Assembly: GCF_001522545.3 (NCBI RefSeq)
Contig: NC_031770.1
Span: 27,882,116-27,946,115, forward strand
Origin: Parus major
Lineage: Eukaryota; Chordata; Aves; Passeriformes; Paridae
Length of the DNA stretch: 64,000 bases
Direction of reading: 5' to 3'
Shown: positions 37,201 through 48,499 of the stretch, piece by piece
How the letters are laid out: the number at the start of each line of letters is the position of its first letter
Position numbering within the stretch: position 1 is the first letter of the stretch
Position numbers and translations under genes: made by a program
The notes under the pieces: model-generated
Seen by the model: the letters and a program-made list of their open reading frames with translations, nothing else
Told to the model about the DNA's origin: nothing
Database searches by the model: none

Positions 37201-40200
37201 TGGTTGTTCACACAAAAACCTTTTTAACAGAGTTGGCATTAATAAAGGCTGCACCATCAGTTTGCAGAAACCCTAGCAGCAGTGTGACAGCTGGGCTATC
37301 TTTTGTGTGTTTCTTCAGCTCCACACCAAAACTCATTTATATCAACATTTTTATTGGTGATTGATTATACCAGATCCCTGTTCAAAAAGCAGTACCATTC
37401 CACCAAGCATTCCAACTGATGTTCAGTGTGTTTGAATGAATTGTTTTCAGCCTTATACTTCTGATAAATAATTAGCAATTGACCAGCAAAAGAAAAATGC
37501 TTAGATTGTCTGAGAGGTGTAATTCTATGCTTTTCTACGTTCTGATACCTTTGTTTCTACTCACACTGTTTCTCAACAAGACTGTTTAATTATATTGTAG
37601 TAGAGAATGGGTGAAGGGAGAGTCAGTTCATTTTTATACTTCTATTACTATATAATGCTGTAGGCCCCTTCCCCACCAAAATCTGGTCATGCAATCCCAA
37701 TAACACATTTTTGTAAATTGCAGGTGGTTACACAGCTAGTTTAGAGCCTTGGAAAAAAGTGCAGTCTTGGCATTTACTGAAGTACAGAATCATTCAGTAT
37801 TGGATAGAAATTCTCTAGAACTAGGCCAGGGTAAAACAAACATAGCAAATATTGCATCAGTGAGTTTGGGTGTTTTCTAGATCCTTGGGTTTCTCTTACT
37901 TGAATGCTTTAGGTTAATTACAGATGTTGAGAAAGCCAGGAGCAGGGTTATTGACCATGGAACGTTCTTAACCAATCTCAAGAGTTGTTCAGCAAAACTA
38001 CTGCATTACATTAAAAGTGCATTACTTAATGCACTTTTGTTTGCTCTAAATGATTATTTGGAACCTAAAGACAAGAGCATAGAGACACCAGTGAGTGAAT
38101 GACAGGCTAAATTGCTACACCTCTTACCAAACACTCAGAGAAATTAAGTAGTTGTCTAAAAAAAGTCTCAGTAAAGGTTCACAAATTGTTCCCTGGGGTT
38201 CTTCAGAACTAATTACTGGTGAACTGACATGGTATCTCTTATTCACTGGTGCTGTTGAATGCAGATCAAATATATGGAGCTCTTCAGTCTCATCTTTGGT
38301 TGCCTGTTCAGAAAAAACATCAATAAGTTGATAGTGCTGTAAATAGCCCTGTAGCTTTCTGTCACTGGGTTATAAAGTACAATAGATATGATTGATTCAC
38401 CACCTAGTAATGTCAGATTTTACTTCAATAATGTAGAAAACTGCTGCAACAGATAAGGAGTGCTAATTGTAACCCTGAAAACTGAACTAGCTGGTATTAG
38501 GCACTGTTGGTGGAACTCCCTCAGCATCACTCACTGACTGAAGCACTTACACCACTCCACAGTACAGCAGCGACCTCTGGATTTAATTGTGGAGCTTTAA
38601 TTGTTCTGAAGAATATGGCCACTCACTAAACCACATCTTTGTAATTTGATGTTTAAATCAAATCATCATTCTGTTCAGCTCTGGCCTGCAAGGATGTTCA
38701 GGCATTGTTAACAATACCTGTTCATTGTTGGTTTTTATCTTGATTCATATGAATAGTTGTGTTGAAAAAAAGAGTATTTCTATCAGAATTTAATTTATGA
38801 CATGTTTTGTCATCATTTATGTTTCCATGGAGGTGGATGCTACTACTGTTTCTTATCTTTTGAAGACTTAATTCTCTAGATTTTGAACAGTTACTGTTAT
38901 GGCTTTCATGTATTTTCAAATGGTAAACTCCGTTTTGTTTTACATCAGAAATACCCTTTTCAATTGAATCCATTTGTAGGCATGAGTCTTACTAGGCTTT
39001 CCTCTAATTATTTAAGTCTTGTGAAACTGCTCAAATATGTACTCTTTAGAATAACTTAATTTGTTTTACTTTTATGCATTTAAAATTCCAAGTGCTACTT
39101 AATTAGCTCAAGCTGAACTAAAAATAACTCAATGATCAAATAATTACGCTTGTCCATATATACAAAAACACTTATAAGGCAGAAAATACATACTGAATTT
39201 GCTACTTTTCATTTAATATTAAAAGGCAGAAAACTATCTGTCAAAAGACTTGTTAAAATTCTGGCAAGAACATTTTTCTTAATTTGCCTCCAGGCTATTT
39301 TTGAATACCATATAACAACTTCTGAAACACTGTGCAAGCCAAAGAAAAGCATTTTTCTGGTTTTTTTTGTTTGGTTATTTTAAATCCAGGTATTAGAAAT
39401 CTGTATTTATATTTTTTTAGTCATAAGAGATTTAGTTTTGCCTCCTGAGTTTTATTTTAATTAGTCAAATATGCATAATATTGTTAATATTTTGAAATCA
39501 GGTAAAGACTGTCATTACTCTTTTTCAAGTTCAAAGCAGTTTTCTTGCAGAAAATCTAGTCAGAACAAAGGTAAGTTCTCTGTGATTGGCCTAATGCATG
39601 AAATTTGGTTTGTATGCACTCTTTTAGGGGTAGAAGGCAGGGTTGATTGATTTTGAACTTTGCAAATGTTTTGACATAAACATTCCAGGAAAGTCAAAAT
39701 TGGATTCCCTATGAAGGGGTGTAGGTTTTTGTGTGTGTAGGATTATTTTAGTTTGTGACTACAGAAAAATCCCTAAGCCACTTTTTTAGGGAGAGCAGAT
39801 CTAGAAGTGAGATGAACAAACAGGAGTAGCACTCACAAAGAAACATTCAGTTTTAAGAGAGGCTTTTTCAGGTAAGTGAAATAAAGTTTACCTTCAGGCT
39901 TTTGTTAGGAGAAATGCTTTCATCTTTCCATGCCTAACAACCTCCATTATTTCACAATTCAACAGAAACTCACAGAGAGGATAGTTGTTCCTGTGTATCT
40001 TATTCTCTAAAGGCAGGACCTGACGATTACAGTTATCTCCACATCATAACATTATATATCTTCCATTTATCTTGCCTAGTCCAGTCCCATCCAGCAGCTC
40101 AAGATTCTTTGGATGAATTCATGACTGAAATAAAATCAGGATGCACATTAGACAGTGTGGCACGAAAGAAGCTTCACTTGCGGTCATTTGAACTGAAGAA

Positions 40201-43200
40201 AGAGCAGCAGAGACTGAAAGGATTAATAAAGCTTGTTAAGCCTGCAGAACTGCCTGAGCTGAAGCCCCAGTAAGTCTTGGTGAAAACATAAAACAATTAC
40301 TTCTCCCTTTTTTCTTACCATGGGCAGTTATAAGCCCAGTAAATAGGCAGCTTTCCAGTCACAAAAGCAGGACAGCCTTCCAAACTACCTGGCTCTTAAA
40401 GGAGCTGGTGTGCCTCTGGGCTATTGCAGCACCTATGGCTGAGGGAAATGCACAACTTTGGAGTGAGACCAGCCCAAGCTGGCAGGATAGTAATGTGAAG
40501 AATTTGATACTATGTAAGACATGAAATTCACTTTCACTTTGAAATGTATTTGGAAGTGAAATGTAATGGCTGGTAAGCTACTGCCTAGCAGCACCACTAC
40601 AGTTTGAGAGGGTGCATGCTGGGTATATAATAATATATAATATTATTAATAATATTATATAATTGTATATTATGTATAATATATATTAATATATAATATA
40701 ATAAATTGATGCATCATTTATTAGTGGCAGCCTGATTAGAAGCTAATTACCTAATCATTTAAATTAAGGTTTAGCCTCCAAGTGTGTTTTTTTATATAAA
40801 TATATGTGTATGTACGTAGTTGAATTTAAGGGAGTCTATGTGATACAGAGGGGTTTTTTCTTGCTTGTTTATTTTTTGCTTCCTGTTACAGCATATGTCT
40901 AAATCCTACAACATACAAGTAGGATGGAGGAGTCATCTCTTCCAGCGTCCTCCTTGGATGCTGCAAGCAGGAGAAAAATAAAAGGATTTTTATATATCTG
41001 CTTCTCATAGGGAGATGGTTTTTTTCTTCTTTTTTTTCTTCTTTTTTTTCCTTCTCTTTTTTTCTTTTTTTCTTTTTTTTTTCTTTTTTTTCTTTTTTTT
41101 TTTCATTTGTATATATAAGATTTGTTTGATGCTTGTTTTCCTTTGTGTCTAATTAATTTTTATTAGGGGTGGGACTTACAGTCTGAATGCAGAGAACAAG
41201 CCTAAGAAGATGAACCTGCCTCTCTTTGGTGCAATGAAAGGGGGGAGCAAATTCAAACTGAAAACTGGAAGCCTAGGGGTAAGTTGGACATGTGTTGCAA
41301 GTCAGTGGATGTTTGTGAGATCACGTTCTCAGGCTGTGGAGGCTGTAGGTGGCAACTGTCTTCTGACATGCATGGAGGTGCAGCCTGTGACAGTGGAAGG
41401 CGCATGAACAACAAGCAGGGACTGTTGGATGTGGTTTGCTGCCAGCAGTTGCCATTCCATGTCCTTGTACAGCCAGTTTCCTGGGGCACAGCTGTGGTCA
41501 AAAGGCTGTGGATCAAGAGAGGCAGTCTGGTGACATGAGGCTGAAACAGTGCCCTGCCTCAGCAGCGAGTCCTTTTCTTGTTTTTCTCCATCTTCATAGC
41601 CAAGATCATATCCATAATTGATTCAGTTTCTGTTATTCCTCTTATGAAAAGACTGCACTTCTTGTTTGAGGACTGGACATATTTCTTCATCTTCCATCTC
41701 TACTAGTAACTTTTCCTTAAACCGTAACTATTTGTCATCATGAGAGTGTTTCCTTACCAGCTGTCTCTGACAGTAGTGCGTGTGCTTTCTCATGTAATGA
41801 GTGTCTGTGACATCTGCCTCTTTCTTGGCGCTGACACTCAATTCTTTGTCTTGCAGAAGTTGCCTGTTAAGCGTCCAGACATCCCTGAAAGTTTGTTAAA
41901 AACAAAAGATGATGGACCGGAGGAGGAGGAGGAGGAGGAGGAAGAAATGGAAGAGCAGCAAGAAGCAGATGCAGTAAACAGCAGAGTGTCAAACCTGGAA
42001 ATGAAAATTACAATAGGAAAAGAAACAGGGAAAGAAAGTAATGCTCCTGATGGCTCTCCTTGCAATAACAAAAATCTAGAATCCCTTCAGGACGGTAAAC
42101 CGTTGTTTCTGATTTTTCCAGTAATGAACATGATTCTGTTACTGTTGAACTTTTAAGAGCTATGTGAATCAAATGTTTGAGTCACAGGTTCTCCAGCTCC
42201 AGCCTATTTATTTTCCATAGCTTTTTTGCTGTGAGTCCAGAGTCCATGTGGCAGCAGCTGAGTTTCACATGGTTCCAGTCGAAACTCTGCTTTTTGGTGA
42301 AATAGAATAAATCTCCTGGATGTAACAAAGTCTTGTCTTGATAAGCTCTGTTTCCATTAAATTGATTGTCCAAATAAAAACAACTGCAATATTTTGTTGG
42401 CAATGAAGGTGATGTAATAAGAAAACAAATGTCTGAGCAAAGCTTCAGATCCATTTGTAAGGAGGAAAAACAATTTCAAAAGTGGTAATGGAAAGGTACC
42501 TTTGAGGTATCTCAAATCCTCCTTTTCTGTATCAGCCTGATGCATGGGAAAACTTAGTAATGATGTTTCTCAGTGCACAATATGTTTGATAACAGAAAGC
42601 TAGTTCTAGCTTTTTGTCTTAATGCTGGACATGTTACTGTTGAAAAGCGTTTTAACAGATCACAGCGTTTTCTTCATTGTATTGCAATGGACTTGGTGGA
42701 TGAAATAATTTGGAAGACTTGAGAGAAGAGTTCTTTCTGAGACAAATGTAGCAAAGACTTCCCTTTTGTGCTTGGTCTCAGGGATGCAGACCTAATCAGA
42801 GTTACTGCAGTGCCCACTAAGGTTTTCCTTTTTTTGTGTTACAGGGGTCGATTTTCTGCCTAAGCCAAAGGTACTAAGGAATGAATCTCAGATGGGACCC
42901 TCACAAGAGAAATCACAAGGTGAACCATACAATACAGACTATTTTCTAATAGCATGTGGGTTTAGAAGCTGACTAAAGGACTTAGTGTCTTACGTGAGTC
43001 AGAGGAAACAGAGCCTAATCTAGAGCCTAAAGAATCTAGAATTGAAATGAAGGATTGTGTTTTGCTTGGGAAATGGTAAGTGTATGGTAAAGACTGGGCA
43101 TTTCCACTGTATTACAGTTGTCCTTGTTTTTCATAGTCATTAACTGTTTAGAGATTTTTTTTTTATTTTTTTTAAATCAGTGTGAGAAGAAGAATTAATT

Positions 43201-46200
43201 TAGGAGAAAATATGATGATGCTTTTTCCTCCATTATTCTCTTGCACTAGCTCTTAACACTACAGAAGGACAAAACTTTCTTTTATAAAGTGACAAATGCT
43301 ACGTAACATTAGTTAATAATCTGCTGGTAACCTAGATGATGCCTCTGCATGTGTGCACAAAAAATCAGATCTTCAAAATGAAGAATGTTGGGTGTACATG
43401 GAGGAGATTTTTATGACCTTTCTATTTTTTCGTAACTCAGGCTCCTTAGAATATATCCTCATCATTTCACCCATAGAGAGCCATGAGAGTATCAGTATTT
43501 CAAACACTAAGTGGCAGGAAAACAGGAATTCTTTCCACCCATTAACTACGACGTTTGGTGTTTGTTTGTTTTTTTTATAAAGCAAATTGGTCCTGCACAT
43601 TTCCTACTCCTTCCTTTCTAAATCAATCACTGTAGTGCTTACAGATAATGTCTTTTAGAAAATATCTGCTATTAACTAAAGTTAATACTACAGAATCATT
43701 AATAGAGGATCTCATTAAACTGCATTCGGTTACATGACTGACAGTGTACTTAACATAAGTTAAATCTAGGAAAACTAATTAGATGTTCAGCAGTATTATT
43801 CTCAAGTATGAATTGTGGTGCAGTGAGATATCTTGGACTTCCTTATGGTGGATGTATTAATTTTTACATGAACTTCCTATAAGTTTATCTGTAGAATTGG
43901 TCATGTGTGCTGTGTCATAAAACAATTCTGCTTTCTTTCCAGCATCCAAGATAGTAAATAAGGAGCCTGAAGAGACATCTGAGAAAGTTAAGGAAATCAA
44001 TAACTCAAGCAAGGTGAGTTACAACACCATGATTCATGCAACTTAAGAGGAATTAATTTCTAGGCTCTTTTTTAGTAATAGTAATCTTTTTTAGAAATAG
44101 TAACAAGTCTAGCTTGGTGATAGTAGTGCTTCTCTGCTGACTAAGACCCAAATGTAGAACTATACACTGCCATTGAACACAGATTTTGGAGTCTCCAATG
44201 AAAAGATAAAGCACAGCATTTCAGGCATGCTAGCAGCTTTCTGTTCAATCACAAAAGTGGTTTTTTTCACCTTTTCACTTGGCAGTTCCTAATTGCTGCT
44301 TCTCATATATCACAAGTGTTATAGAACACAGGTGCGCTCCAGGCTTTGGAATGTCAGTGCAATGCTTTTCTTGGAGAGTAGTCTGGGAAATACATATTGA
44401 CTGACACAGAACATGCTGTACTAAAGCTGCAGTTAGTCTGTGTTTTGAAGACAGACTCATCCAGAGAAGAACCTCATCCTTCTCTGTAAGATGTGAAAAA
44501 GATGAGTTTGAGAGATTAATGTCTTTTGCAATCAAGTTATCGCTGAATTTGAGTGGTTGTACCAGATAATGTTTCTCCTGTGCATAACACTTGTATTAAA
44601 ATGTAAAGTTGGTGGGCTTTGCACATTTTGGGACTTAGTCAATTGTTGCTTTCCTGGAGCTGGGAAGGATCTTCTCTGACAGCCTAATGAATACTGTGAA
44701 GCTCTTCCCTTCAGAAAGCATCCCACCTTTCTGCTTCTGCCATCAGAGGAGATGACTGTACTTGGTGGACCATGAGTTCTGACCACTGAGACAGTTTCTT
44801 TGTGGGGACCATCTAATTTTAGTCCTGCATCACTTAACTGAACCTCAGATCTTTGAATTCTGTGTGTGCTGACTGCTGCTTTGTTAGTCCTGTCAGATGA
44901 CCCAGGGATTGGTTAGGCAGAGTCCTCAGAACTGTCTTTTGTTGCTGATCTTGCTAAAGATGCTAAAGAAATCAAAAGTTTATTTATACTGGTAAAGCCC
45001 AAGTTTTACCACTGTTTTGAATATGGGAGAACAAGACAGATTTTCATGCTGAGGCAGTCAGCACCTCCCAGCAGAGAGTTTGCTCTAACCCTGAGCATTC
45101 TCCAAATGCCAGATGTCTTAGATGTATTCTTTCTCCCATCACAAATCACTTTTTCCACATGCTGTCTCTGCCTTTGGGCTCAGATCTTGCATGGAAACTA
45201 TCAACCAGAAGTCAGCTTTTTTTCTTTTTTCTTTTTTTTTTAATAATATTTCAATAACTTTGAATCATGTAAAACTGGAAAAAAAAATTAAGTTGTTCAT
45301 AAGCCATATTTAAAAGCTGTACAACTCTGCAGTTTAATGTTTTGTAAAATATCAGTCTTCTAAAAAAGCTGTCTTATGTTAATTTGGGGAAGGAAAGTTA
45401 TTGCCGGAATGAAAATTTGTTTTAACTGCATAACTTGAGACCGTAATGATGCTACAGAGTAATGCAAATCAGTGCTAAGTAACAGCATTATTTTGAGCTC
45501 TTAAGTCTTGCACTCTATAGTTGTATAATTTTTTTACCTGCAGTTGTTAAAAACAGAAGTTTCTGATAAGAAAATTATACTGATGTGGCAAAACTTATAA
45601 ATCTTGGGACAGAAGAGATACTGCTGCATCAACAACTGCATTGCAATTGACCTGTTGTGGTTTCCTTTAACATTTCAAGATGCTAGCTAGACCTAAGAAC
45701 AATGAATGTTCTTTTCTTTTTGAAAACTAAGTTATCCTTATATAACACTTGAACTTTATAAACTCGAGTTTGAAAGTCACCTTAAATCCAAAGTTTCCAG
45801 TGGTATTGTGCATTGAAATCCGTAAACAGCTATTGAAAATCCTACTCTAAAGCTTTTCCCTACATAAAGAAATCCTATGTCAAATGATATCACCAAACAT
45901 TAGTATTAAACTGTCCAGAAGTGGACAGGTTCTGTTTTGAGCGGGAAATTGGACTGGATGACCTCCAGAAGTCCCCTCTAGACAGCATTTTTATTAGTCT
46001 GTGACTCAAATGGAAATGAACTGGATTTATTTGAGGGTTTGATCTTTCTTCCGTATTACTGTTTTCATCCCTGACTCTTGTAGAAAAAAACCTCATTATT
46101 TGTCTCTGAATTAGTGAGGGATTTAGTGGCTGTGACCCATTGGTGGTGGGGTACAGCACCTTAAAAAGTCTTTTCCTCTCTTTGTAGGTCCAACAACCTT

Positions 46201-47494
46201 TTTTTTCCTCACAGTACCCAGATGATGACCCAGACTACTGCATATGGATTCCTCCTGCAGGTATCAACCATTTCCTTACTGGTTTTAGTCTCATAACTCA
46301 GGAATCTTCCTAATGAGTTGTCAGGAAGTCCTTGTCACTCCTTGAGAAAAAGCTAATTCAGGAATACTTTACCCAGAACCTGATGTTTTGTGGCATGTTA
46401 TGCCCCATGTTTGTTGCATGGCCATGCAAGTCTTGCAGTGAAATACAGACTGTATCTGTAGTAGCTTCACGGCAATGGAAAGATACACCTGAAGTATTTT
46501 TTTCAGTTTTGTAACACCTGAGAGAGCTAACTGAATTCACATATGGTGGTATGATAACCTAGCTGAAAGGCAAGCTCAAACTTTCCCTAGGGATAAATGC
46601 TCCAACAGTGTTAGTATTCTTAGTTTTCACAGAAGTCTGTGAAATCCAAAATGCTTCTTTGCAGTTTTCTGCAAAAATCATTGGCATACAAACACTGTCA
46701 GCTGTTTTGGATAAGAGTCTTGATAATGGTTCGATGAAAGCACTGCATAATTGATGCACTCATCCAACATACATTAAACTTGAATATTTTTTTATCTTTA
46801 GTTCAAGGGTGTTTTTAGGTTGGTGAGGCTATTTTTAAACAGGGTAATGAATGTTCAGTTCCTCTAAAACAGAGAGTTCATTTTCATGCACTGAAGTTTT
46901 CAGAGTAAGTTAAAAGCTTAGTCTTCACTTGATAGATTCATTACTATGATTTTTGTAAGGCTGTTGCAAGGTTATATAAATAAGAATAAATTTCACTGAA
47001 GAAAACTGTAATCAGGTGAATCATCCTTCTATGAAAAGACAGCACATCTCTGACATATGAATCCACAGTAGCAAATTCAGTAACTCCCAAGTCTGATCTG
47101 GGATAGTTAAGCAAGCTGTGTCCATAAGAGGGAGCTCTGGTTTTTTGCCTCTGCCTGACAATAAATAGTCAAACGTTCCTTCTAAGCTGGCATTATGAGG
47201 ACTTCAGAATAAAAACCCAAACAAAACAGCCACAAAAACAGGAGTACCTGATGTAGTCTTAACATCGTTAGTAAAATTGAAATGAACTGTAAATGTAAAT
47301 CAAAAGTGTAAATCGTTGCAATATGAAGTCTGACTTTTTATCCTCTGTGCTTGTATGGCTGGTACTACCTAGAGACTGTTTCATACAGGGATACACATTT
47401 CTCTGTATAAAGGAATAATGCAACTCTTTCTCTTTGTCCATTAGGTCAAAATGGTGATGGCAAGACTTATCTCAATGAAAAATACGGCTACTAA
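30666..47494 (+). CDS. SLC4A1AP: Kanadaptin, SLC4A1 adaptor protein
   Basis: Fourteen coding exons: 30666-31202, 31898-32081, 32761-32883, 33665-33725, 34585-34724, 34850-35010, 36407-36476, 40080-40269, 41167-41278, 41857-42094, 42845-42919, 43943-44013, 46188-46260, 47445-47494. They total 2085 nt (694 aa plus stop), all with GT/AG junctions and consistent phase. An FHA domain spans about residues 68-178, with GR at 94-95, SRHH at 109-112 and [11 protein letters not shown] at 139-149. A dsRNA-binding-like domain lies at about 300-350. Then come a conserved '[17 protein letters not shown]' block, a coiled-coil-prone Lys/Glu region, an acidic run of nine Glu and the terminal NEKYGY. Kanadaptin was named for binding the anion exchanger AE1, but it is mostly nuclear and RNA-processing roles are suspected. 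It is somewhat shorter than the human protein, mainly in the acidic C-terminal part. It is divergent with SUPT7L. Confidence 0.96.
31898..32081 (+). CDS. SLC4A1AP: SLC4A1AP exon 2
   Basis: 184 nt, residues 180-240. Acceptor gacttag, donor gtaggt. Contains the charged '[20 protein letters not shown]' helix and an acidic stretch ending in SCSWGM. Confidence 0.94.
32761..32883 (+). CDS. SLC4A1AP: SLC4A1AP exon 3
   Basis: 123 nt, residues 241-281. Acceptor tcttctag, donor gtaatt. Encodes '[20 protein letters not shown]' and the start of a conserved block ending FFDREG. Confidence 0.94.
33665..33725 (+). CDS. SLC4A1AP: SLC4A1AP exon 4
   Basis: 61 nt, residues 282-302. Acceptor cttctctag, donor gtatgt. 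Encodes '[19 protein letters not shown]', the first strand of the dsRNA-binding-like domain. Confidence 0.93.
34585..34724 (+). CDS. SLC4A1AP: SLC4A1AP exon 5, dsRNA-binding-like core
   Basis: 140 nt, residues 302-348. Acceptor gaacag, donor gtgaat. '[20 protein letters not shown]' has the basic KKKEA helix start typical of dsRNA-binding folds. Confidence 0.94.
34850..35010 (+). CDS. SLC4A1AP: SLC4A1AP exon 6
   Basis: 161 nt, residues 349-402. Acceptor ctttctcag, donor gtaaga. Encodes a basic SRKRKSKNW stretch (nuclear-localisation-like) and the conserved acidic [14 protein letters not shown] block. Confidence 0.95.
35284..36130 (+). mobile_element. Solo LTR, 847 bp, with 6-bp target duplication
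   Basis: Starts TGTTGTGG and ends GTTCGAGTCA. It is flanked by perfect GGATAG copies at 35278-35283 and 36131-36136. AATAAA is at 35953-35958, followed by about 170 bp of R/U5-like sequence. A 12-C run lies at 35374-35385. A 6-bp duplication fits class II (alpha/betaretrovirus-like) integration. It lies in sense orientation in the SLC4A1AP intron between exons 6 and 7. No internal retroviral sequence is present. Confidence 0.8.
36407..36476 (+). CDS. SLC4A1AP: SLC4A1AP exon 7
   Basis: 70 nt, residues 403-425. Acceptor ctctcatag, donor gtaagg. Encodes a Lys/Glu-rich heptad-like helix, '[17 protein letters not shown]'. A 3.6-kb intron follows (36477-40079), in which I see no other feature. Confidence 0.92.
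40080..40269 (+). CDS. SLC4A1AP: SLC4A1AP exon 8
   Basis: 190 nt, residues 426-488. Acceptor cttgcctag, donor gtaagt. Encodes '[20 protein letters not shown]' and the conserved helix '[20 protein letters not shown]'. Confidence 0.94.
40621..40705. repeat. AT-rich low-complexity tract
   Basis: Dense repeats of ataatatat/attaat in the intron after exon 8. Strongly self-complementary and likely length-variable. Confidence 0.8.
41018..41105 (+). repeat. Long T/C tract upstream of exon 9
   Basis: Almost pure pyrimidine for about 88 nt, ending about 60 nt before the exon 9 acceptor. The run is much longer than a normal splice polypyrimidine tract. It may be slippage-prone and could bind PTB-like splicing factors. 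Confidence 0.7.
41167..41278 (+). CDS. SLC4A1AP: SLC4A1AP exon 9
   Basis: 112 nt, residues 489-526. Acceptor tattag, donor gtaagt. Encodes the highly conserved [18 protein letters not shown] motif. Confidence 0.95.
41857..42094 (+). CDS. SLC4A1AP: SLC4A1AP exon 10, poly-Glu
   Basis: 238 nt, residues 527-605. Acceptor tcttgcag, donor gtaaac. [12 protein letters not shown] is followed by nine consecutive Glu (gag/gaa repeats at about 41920-41946) and a Glu/Gln-rich segment. The low-complexity part is expected to vary in length between species. Confidence 0.94.
42845..42919 (+). CDS. SLC4A1AP: SLC4A1AP exon 11
   Basis: 75 nt, residues 606-630. Acceptor tgttacag, donor gtgaac. Poorly conserved linker containing [14 protein letters not shown]. 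The call rests on phase and splice sites more than on homology. Confidence 0.75.
43943..44013 (+). CDS. SLC4A1AP: SLC4A1AP exon 12
   Basis: 71 nt, residues 631-654. Acceptor ctttccag, donor gtgagt. Lys/Glu-rich linker that keeps the reading frame between exons 11 and 13. Weak homology by eye. Confidence 0.78.
45933..46007 (+). mobile_element. CR1 LINE 3'-end fragment
   Basis: Contains the typical avian CR1 tail phrase ttggactggatgacctccag followed by aagtcccctct. It is a 5'-truncated fragment in sense orientation, in the SLC4A1AP intron before exon 13. Confidence 0.75.
46188..46260 (+). CDS. SLC4A1AP: SLC4A1AP exon 13
   Basis: 73 nt, residues 655-678. Acceptor tttgtag, donor gtatca. Encodes the conserved [15 protein letters not shown] motif. 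Confidence 0.95.
47445..47494 (+). CDS. SLC4A1AP: SLC4A1AP exon 14 (last)
   Basis: 50 nt, residues 679-694 plus TAA. Acceptor gtccattag. Encodes [16 protein letters not shown], the conserved kanadaptin C terminus. Confidence 0.95.
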
Positions 47495-48080
47495 TCTTCT
47501 AGTGCCCCAGAATACATCTGGGGCTTGAAGGGCTGCTGTGTTTTGGAATCTTTCACTACATGTTAAGTGATGGATAAGAGACTTGGGATTTTCAGATGCT
47601 GTTTAAATTCAAGGGCATCAGCATCTGCTCTGGCTTTCAGCTCTCCCTGTGTGTCCACTCTTTGACTTCCAGATAATTTTTTTTTAAGTAAAAGCCCACA
47701 CATTCTTCTGCCTCGTCTTTCACTTTCAGCCTTGTTTGTTTTTTTTAATTTGGCTTGAAACTGTAAGCTCATTTTTCCTTTTGTAAATAGAAGTAGACAA
47801 AAATATTAAAAGAATACACCTCTGTATACTTACAGGCTTGATAAAATTTATTCATCTTGGGTTTATGCAATTAAAATAAGAAACACTACTGATTTGTTTC
47901 TGTGGCTGCTGTTTGAAAATACTGTCATGGTAAACACAACCTAAAACTTGAGGGTTTTTTCCCTTTCCTATGGAAAAAAGAACAACTTATATTTTGAAAA
48001 GAAAATTACTTTCATTTCTCCCTTGTGCAGTTGTTGGAATACCTGATATGGAGTGGACAATAAATGGTAAGTGTACGGTG
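47495..48080 (+). other. SLC4A1AP: SLC4A1AP 3' UTR (proposed extent)
   Basis: Follows the stop codon. Candidate poly(A) signals are ATTAAA at 47805-47810 and 47870-47875, and AATAAA at 48059-48064. The choice among them cannot be made from sequence alone. Confidence 0.5.
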
Positions 48081-48499
48081 TTATAAAGGTCCAGAAATGC
48101 TAAAGAACTGAAGAGGCTGGCACTGCTTGAGTCAGGGGATAACAGAAGAAACAGATGGAAGGATATACTGGAAAAGCCTCTAATGGAGCCTGTTCTTGTG
48201 TCACAACATGAGCAAAGTGCCATCATAATGCAGTTCAAGGCATGCCTGGTAAATAGTCTTTGTCTGAAGGAGTACCCTCAGTGACTCAGAATTGTCCCAG
48301 AGCCTGTGCTGGGGTAAAGGCAAGGTCATGCAGAATGTGTGAGGATTTAAAAACTAGGCACAATCATACAGAGGCAAGGAAAACTAGAAACTACAGTCCT
48401 GCGAATCAGGGACACACATCCTTGGGGGTGCTTCCACCAGTCAGTGGCTGCATCCTCATGGACAAATCACAGGAGGGCACATCAGAAGCCAGGGTGAAG

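Noticed and set aside
48000..48240. Polymerase C-terminal palm motif (DTDS-like) below the fossil
   Set aside because: Only a weak C-C-D-T-R-T-G-S resemblance. Spacing is uncertain and neighbouring family motifs are absent, so the fossil was not extended.
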